Source: DASREM01 sp035652095 (lineage in GTDB: Bacteria > Acidobacteriota > Terriglobia > Terriglobales > Acidobacteriaceae). Taken from it: DNA of 64,000 nt. The notes below the pieces were generated by a model. It ran no database searches, was not told the origin of the DNA, and was given only the letters and a program-made list of their open reading frames with translations. Position numbers and translations under genes: made by a program. Numbering within the stretch: the stretch's first letter is position 1; the number at the start of each line of letters is the position of its first letter. This document shows positions 60,153-64,000 of this stretch, piece by piece. The stretch lies in contig DASREM010000028.1 of the NCBI GenBank assembly GCA_035652095.1, positions 186,001 to 250,000 on the forward strand, read 5' to 3'.

Positions 60153-61955
60153 TTAGTCTTCTCCGTCCTCCCCATCGCTCAGCGCCATCATGCCGCCGCC
60201 GGTTAATGACATATTGTTGCCCCAAACCACGCTGAAGCCATCCACTGTTGAATTGCCCCATACAACGCTGCTACCCCAGACGACCGAGTTACCCCAGACG
60301 ACGGAGTTACCCCAGACCACCGAATTGCCCCAAACCACCGAATTACCCCAGACCACCGAATTGCCCCAAACCACCGAGTTGGTGTTCACGAGGTAAACGT
60401 TGCCGCTGTTCGCATCGTATTTGGCACTGGGTGAAAGCGCGACGCCCGTCGACCGGTCGGTATTACTGAGTGCGTCATTCACGTCCAGGTAGCCGGCGCC
60501 GTAGGTGAAAATGTCGTACTGATCGTTGTAGGTGTTTCCGAACTCGTCGACTGCGGAACTGTAGAGGCCGAATCCTTTCCACGCCGTTTTCATCAGACGA
60601 GCCTTGACTTGGTCAGGCGTCAGGGTAGGGTCCTGCTGTAACATCAGGGCGACGGTGCCGCTAACCAGTGGCGTCGCCATGCTGGTTCCACTTAGCCGGT
60701 AGTAAGCCGAACTGCCGTTGCTGCTCTTGACCTCATAGAGCGGGTAATTCTTGTCCAGGGTGCTTCCGGCCGCTCGCAGCGAGACCATCCGGTTTCCCGG
60801 CGCAACCAGATCTGGCTTGACTACATGGTCAAGCAAGGTCGGTCCCTTGGAACTGTAGCTGGAGATGAGATCGTCGCTGCGATCGTCGGTACCGCGGGTG
60901 CGAGTCGCGCCCACCGTGATCACAACCGGATCATTTCCGGGAGCGCCGATGGTGGCAAATCCATGCGTGTGCATGGAATTGTCGCGTCCCCAGTTGCCGG
61001 CGGCGGTAACCACCACGATTCCCGCCCTCCAGGCCGACTCAACCGCCTGGCAGAGTGGATCGAGCGTGTAGCTTTCAAAAACGCGCCGTCCCAGTGAAAG
61101 ATTGATGACTCGAATGTTGTAGCTGCTCTTTAGTGCGATTGCGCGCTGAATGGCCGCAATCACCTGGCTGTCGGTGCCGCCGCCACTACTATTCAGTACA
61201 CGCAGGTTGATCAGGTTGACTCCGGGGGCCATTCCCGCATATTGGCGCCCGTATCCCTTGCCCAGGCTGGAACTGGAACCATTGCCGCCGATCAGTCCGG
61301 CAACGTGGGTTCCATGCCCGTAAGCGTCGGCGGTCGTGATGTCGGCAGCAACGAAACTTTCGCTGTACACGACACGGGATGCTCCGCTGGCTTTGTGAAG
61401 ATCCGGATGATCGGTGATGCCGCTATCGATCACCGCTACGCCAACGCTGGTTCCGTCCATAGCAAACTGTGCTGCCGCCAGATCGCTCTCGACGGCGTCG
61501 GAGTAGCTTTCATCCGAGGTGAGCTTCACCGAGCGGTCCGGAGTGATATAGCTGACTCGCGGATTGCTCGCCAGTTCTTCAATCATGTTCGCTGGCAAGC
61601 GCATGGTGACCGCCCGTATGGTCGAGAACTGTCTTTGCAGGACGCGGCCGTTGCCTCGCATTCCAGCTATCGTTTCCGAGTCCGGCGCACTCTTGAACTG
61701 CACAATCACCGTCACCAGCCCGCGCGGATTGGCCGCGCCCAGTCTTCGCAGGTCGGAAGACATCTTCTTCATACCCGCAACGGATTGATCGCTGTCTCTA
61801 TACTGCTGTGGCCCCGCCGCAACCGCAGGCACAGCCATGCTCAGAAGCAACAGCAGGAGGCAAAGGCGACCTCCCCATGCTGCGCTCTGAGTTTCAGATT
61901 TCCACCAATATGGCACTTCTCTCATGGGGTCCTGAACTGCTTCTTGGTTGGTCAT
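60153..61955 (-). CDS. Secreted S8 (subtilisin) protease with SVVWGN repeats
   Basis: 600 aa; starts at 61955, or more likely the ATG at 61925, which has AGGA upstream. Signal peptide (LLLLLLSMAVPAVA), inhibitor-like propeptide (~70-150), then the subtilase catalytic triad: Asp in VAVIDSGITDHPD, His in GHGTHVAGL, Ser in GTSMATPLV. Near the C-terminus (~535-585) the hexapeptide SVVWGN is repeated about seven times plus a degenerate unit, then a short acidic tail. It degrades protein outside the cell. Two identical-type palindromes lie upstream. Confidence 0.9.
   Translation of the reverse strand: MTNQEAVQDPMREVPYWWKSETQSAAWGGRLCLLLLLLSMAVPAVAAGPQQYRDSDQSVAGMKKMSSDLRRLGAANPRGLVTVIVQFKSAPDSETIAGMRGNGRVLQRQFSTIRAVTMRLPANMIEELASNPRVSYITPDRSVKLTSDESYSDAVESDLAAAQFAMDGTSVGVAVIDSGITDHPDLHKASGASRVVYSESFVAADITTADAYGHGTHVAGLIGGNGSSSSLGKGYGRQYAGMAPGVNLINLRVLNSSGGGTDSQVIAAIQRAIALKSSYNIRVINLSLGRRVFESYTLDPLCQAVESAWRAGIVVVTAAGNWGRDNSMHTHGFATIGAPGNDPVVITVGATRTRGTDDRSDDLISSYSSKGPTLLDHVVKPDLVAPGNRMVSLRAAGSTLDKNYPLYEVKSSNGSSAYYRLSGTSMATPLVSGTVALMLQQDPTLTPDQVKARLMKTAWKGFGLYSSAVDEFGNTYNDQYDIFTYGAGYLDVNDALSNTDRSTGVALSPSAKYDANSGNVYLVNTNSVVWGNSVVWGNSVVWGNSVVWGNSVVWGNSVVWGSSVVWGNSTVDGFSVVWGNNMSLTGGGMMALSDGEDGED
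60218..60381 (-). repeat. 18-bp coding repeats (SVVWGN)
   Basis: Tandem 18-bp units, each coding for SVVWGN with synonymous differences between copies; one unit is changed to STVDGF. The repeat forms a short beta-type segment near the protease C-terminus. Confidence 0.85.
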
Positions 61956-62086
61956 AATTTGTTGCTTTCAAGTGCAACCGAATTTGACAGGATTCCTCAC
62001 ATTTTCCAGAGCACCCCGGCCACCACTCACAGAATCTGTAAGTTGTTGTTTTGTATGGGGAAGAATTTGAGTGCCAAGGATGGAGG

Positions 62087-62101
62087 CGGACAATCTGTCC
62101 G
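62087..62101. promoter_or_regulatory. 15-bp palindrome CGGACA-N3-TGTCCG
   Basis: Perfect dyad with spacer ATC, ~160 bp upstream of the S8 protease start. An identical-type site lies 94 bp further away. Confidence 0.55.
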
Positions 62102-62180
62102 ACCTGACTGCAGGCGCCGCATGGCAATTGAGGGCTTAACTTTTGAGTTTTGGACAGCTTTGCTTGCAAGTTGGCCGCGA

Positions 62181-62195
62181 CGGACAGAGTGTCCG
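62181..62195. promoter_or_regulatory. 15-bp palindrome CGGACA-N3-TGTCCG
   Basis: Perfect dyad with spacer GAG, 94 bp (centre to centre) from the site at 62087; 94 bp is close to nine helical turns, so both face the same side of DNA. Confidence 0.55.
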
Positions 62196-62220
62196 CTTTC
62201 TCTCAGAGGATTGCGAAAAT

Positions 62221-63051
62221 TTAGCGCAGCCAGTCCTCCAACTCCACTCCTCGATCCGTCTTCTCGTCGCGGTACTTCACGATTACCGGTGTATAGAGCG
62301 ATAGGTCCCACTCCACGCCCTTACCCCGGGTGACAGCGCGTGATCCTGGCACTACGACCGCGTTCTCCGGAACCTCGAGTGGCTTGTCGTCCAGCGCGCG
62401 ATATACTTCGCCGCGCACCAGATCATAGAGCGGCGTCGAGCGCGTCAGAATCGTCCCCGCACCGAGCACCGCCCGCGCCCGCACCAGCGTTCCTTCATAA
62501 ACCCCGCAGTTGCCGCCCACCAGCACATCGTCTTCAATGATTACGGGAGCCGCATTGATCGGTTCCAAAACTCCGCCGATCTGCGCCGCTGCGCTCAGAT
62601 GGACGCGCTTTCCCACTTGCGCGCACGACCCCACTAGGGCATGCGAGTCCACCATTGTGCCTTCGTCCACGTACGCCCCCACGTTGATGAACATCGGCGG
62701 CATGCAAATCACCGACGGTGCGACGTAGGCGCCCTCCCGCACGGAGGATCCGCCGGGCACCACCCGCAACCGCTGATCGACTGTGAATCGCCTGGCGGGG
62801 AAGGTGTCCTTATCCACGAACGACAGGGCTCCAGCGTCCATCTGTTTGAGTACGCCGATGCGAAACCCGAGCAGGATACCCTGCTTGACCCATGCGTTCG
62901 TGATCCAGTCGCCGCCTACTTTTTCGGCCGCGCGGATCTTGCCCTGGGTGAGTTCGTCGCGGAACGAGAGAAAAGTTTGACGCGCTTCGGGGCTGTTCTC
63001 GATTTCGCCGAGCTGGGCGAGCCGTTCGATCGCAGGTTGCAGGGGATGCAT
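62221..63051 (-). CDS. dapD: Tetrahydrodipicolinate N-succinyltransferase
   Basis: 276 aa. N-terminal helical domain, then a left-handed beta-helix of hexapeptides (VGAYVDEGTMVDSHALVGSCAQVGKRVHL, GGVLEPINAAPVIIEDDVLVGGNCGVYEGT) as in DapD. The enzyme adds a succinyl group to tetrahydrodipicolinate in the lysine / diaminopimelate pathway, using succinyl-CoA. Normal family length. It follows dapA on the same strand after a repeat array. Confidence 0.93.
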   Translation of the reverse strand: MHPLQPAIERLAQLGEIENSPEARQTFLSFRDELTQGKIRAAEKVGGDWITNAWVKQGILLGFRIGVLKQMDAGALSFVDKDTFPARRFTVDQRLRVVPGGSSVREGAYVAPSVICMPPMFINVGAYVDEGTMVDSHALVGSCAQVGKRVHLSAAAQIGGVLEPINAAPVIIEDDVLVGGNCGVYEGTLVRARAVLGAGTILTRSTPLYDLVRGEVYRALDDKPLEVPENAVVVPGSRAVTRGKGVEWDLSLYTPVIVKYRDEKTDRGVELEDWLR

Positions 63052-63360
63052 GGAAGGAGATTGAAGATGGTTGTATGCCGATTGTCAACCGCCGAGGCCG
63101 CGCGGTTTCGTTCGAAGGCAACTTGGGGATGTTGACCTCTTCCCGAACGAAGTAGGGATCTCGCAGGAATGTTGACCTCTTCCCGAACGAAGTAGGGATC
63201 TCGCAGGAATGTTGAAGTCTTCCCGAACGAAGTGACGGATCTCGCTAGGGATGTTGACGTCTTCCCGAACGAAGTGAGGGATCTCGCGTGCACAAGATCT
63301 GTCCATCCCGCACGCGGGGTTCCTTGTCCCCTCGAAATTATTCATGAGGGAGATGGCCAA
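63052..63360. other. Intergenic region between dapD and dapA with tandem repeats
   Basis: 309 bp. It holds the 40-bp tandem array (63129-63290) and, near 63310, a short hairpin (CCCGC/GCGGG). The minus-strand open frame running through the repeats is not credible as a gene. Confidence 0.7.
63129..63290. repeat. Tandem array of four 40-42 bp repeats
   Basis: Units start at 63129, 63169, 63209 and 63251, each beginning ATGTTGA and containing TCTTCCCGAACGAAGT and GGATCTCGC. The first two units are identical; the third and fourth differ by a few bases and the third is 2 bp longer. CTTC/GAAG within the unit can form a small stem. Confidence 0.85.
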
Positions 63361-64000
63361 TCAGATGCACTTGCACTCGGACCGGATCAGCACCCCCGCC
63401 ATGTTGTGGGATATCTCGCGTGCTTCGGCCAGGGTCGTGTATGGGCCATGCCACTTGGCATGGTTCGCATCATGGCCGGAGGGGCGTCCCTTGCCGTGAT
63501 TGCATTGCCCGCAATTGGAGCGGTGCAGGACGATTTTGTGCGGCCCTGCCAACCAGTTCTCATAGATGTAGAAGTCCACCGCATCGGAACCTGGCGCAGG
63601 GGCGGGCTTGGTGATCACTCCGGCCTCGGTGGCGATCTTCTGCAGCTTCGACCGCATGTCGCGGCGCATGGGCAGCAAGGGCAACCGGTACACCTCTTCG
63701 ATCTTCCCCATCATCGCCAGCACGGCCTTGACCGGCAGCGGATTGGATTCGATGAAGTTGGCCTGCATCAAACCCAAATACCTGCGGTGAATCCGCCGTG
63801 CCTCATCCCAATTGTTGCTGAGAGCCGCGCGCGTCATCTCCGCCATCTCGTGCGGAATTTCGTTCGACGCCACGGAAATGACTCCGACTCCGCCCAGCGC
63901 GATCACGGGCAGAGTAATGGCATCATCTCCCGAAAAAACCAGGAAGTGCGGTGGCACCGCATTACAGACTTCCGCAATTTGCGTCATATTGCCGCTGGCT
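63361..64000 (-). CDS. dapA: Dihydrodipicolinate synthase with Cys/His-rich C-terminal extension (5' truncated)
   Basis: Only the C-terminal ~213 residues are in the window; the frame is open to the right edge, so the start and the catalytic Lys are outside. ASGNMTQIAEV is the usual post-Lys segment of DapA, and FLVFSGDDAITLPVIALGGVGVISVASN is typical. DapA condenses pyruvate and aspartate semialdehyde. Where DapA normally ends (near AGVI), ~80 more residues follow: YIYENWLAGPHKIVLHRSNCGQCNHGKG..., with several His, and ending CKCI. These could bind a metal. The fusion is in one uninterrupted frame. Confidence 0.85.
   Translation of the reverse strand, partial: ASGNMTQIAEVCNAVPPHFLVFSGDDAITLPVIALGGVGVISVASNEIPHEMAEMTRAALSNNWDEARRIHRRYLGLMQANFIESNPLPVKAVLAMMGKIEEVYRLPLLPMRRDMRSKLQKIATEAGVITKPAPAPGSDAVDFYIYENWLAGPHKIVLHRSNCGQCNHGKGRPSGHDANHAKWHGPYTTLAEAREISHNMAGVLIRSECKCI

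Noticed and set aside
61242..62333. 363-aa plus-strand frame
   Set aside because: It is antisense to the S8 protease and crosses an intergenic region with palindromes.
63129..63290. CRISPR array
   Set aside because: Units are contiguous with no distinct spacers, and no cas genes are present.
63085..63360. A 91-aa minus-strand gene through the tandem repeats
   Set aside because: Its sequence is only the translated repeat, with no ribosome site or domain.

Overview
The window is GC-rich and densely coded, with genes on both strands, short intergenic gaps and many genes coupled by 1-4 base overlaps. Several families are ones I associate with soil Acidobacteriota (Koribacter / Terriglobia-like): secreted TPR proteins, a UdgX-type DNA glycosylase, a DUF2339 membrane protein, an S8 peptidase with SVVWGN repeats, an Ig-like secreted protein with an internal CGGG segment, a SYLF protein, and many small zinc-ribbon proteins. 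The phylum is an inference from gene content. I saw no rRNA, tRNA, CRISPR array, transposase or phage gene.

Layout. 1-8.5 kb: a 5'-truncated TPR plus outer-membrane barrel protein, a polysaccharide flippase with an unusual C-terminal domain, two secreted proteins and a GH13 branching-type enzyme. 8.5-12.2 kb: a long intergenic region with two perfect CRP-type palindromes, then two secreted proteins, one GH99/GH71-like. 11.8-18 kb (minus): a probable cell-surface glycan cluster (ECF sigma factor, degenerate sugar nucleotidyltransferase, STAS protein, thymidylate-kinase-like protein, GT2, GT4). 18.6-27.3 kb: DUF892 stress protein, LuxR-type regulator, UdgX, an SDR / SRPBCC / zinc alcohol dehydrogenase set, a secreted phosphoesterase and an amidinohydrolase. 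27.3-33.4 kb (minus): cytochrome c followed by a tight operon hybA-hybB-haem sensor kinase-NtrC regulator-archaemetzincin. 33.7-43.7 kb: M48 protease, DUF2339 protein, small barrel protein, PAP2 phosphatase, FtsK and UppP. 43.8-50.6 kb (minus): an M16 protease pair with an SH3/TPR protein, then threonine dehydratase and RNase J. 50.8-55.9 kb: EcsC, a HAD phosphatase, a Tat-signal gene broken by one in-frame TGA, OmpA and SYLF proteins. 56-58.1 kb: four tiny zinc-ribbon genes and a Crp/Fnr regulator, bracketed by two related inverted ~57-bp sequences. 58.2-64 kb: small unknown genes, a membrane protein, the S8 peptidase, dapD, a 40-bp tandem repeat array, and dapA carrying an extra Cys/His-rich tail.

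How parts fit. The barrel, flippase and glycosyltransferase genes point to surface polysaccharide assembly, with UppP recycling the lipid carrier. The hybAB / sensor kinase / NtrC operon looks like a quinone-linked electron-transfer module with its own haem-based sensing but no catalytic subunit in view. dapA and dapD serve lysine / diaminopimelate synthesis.

The strongest unexplained signals are: (a) the zinc-ribbon cluster and its bracketing inverted sequences; (b) three perfect TGTGA-N6-TCACA palindromes, all intergenic; (c) two CGGACA-N3-TGTCCG palindromes 94 bp apart upstream of the S8 peptidase; (d) the DapA C-terminal extension; (e) the flippase C-terminal domain; (f) the HybAB / haem kinase / archaemetzincin operon. 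All were read by eye; no database search or computed statistic was available.
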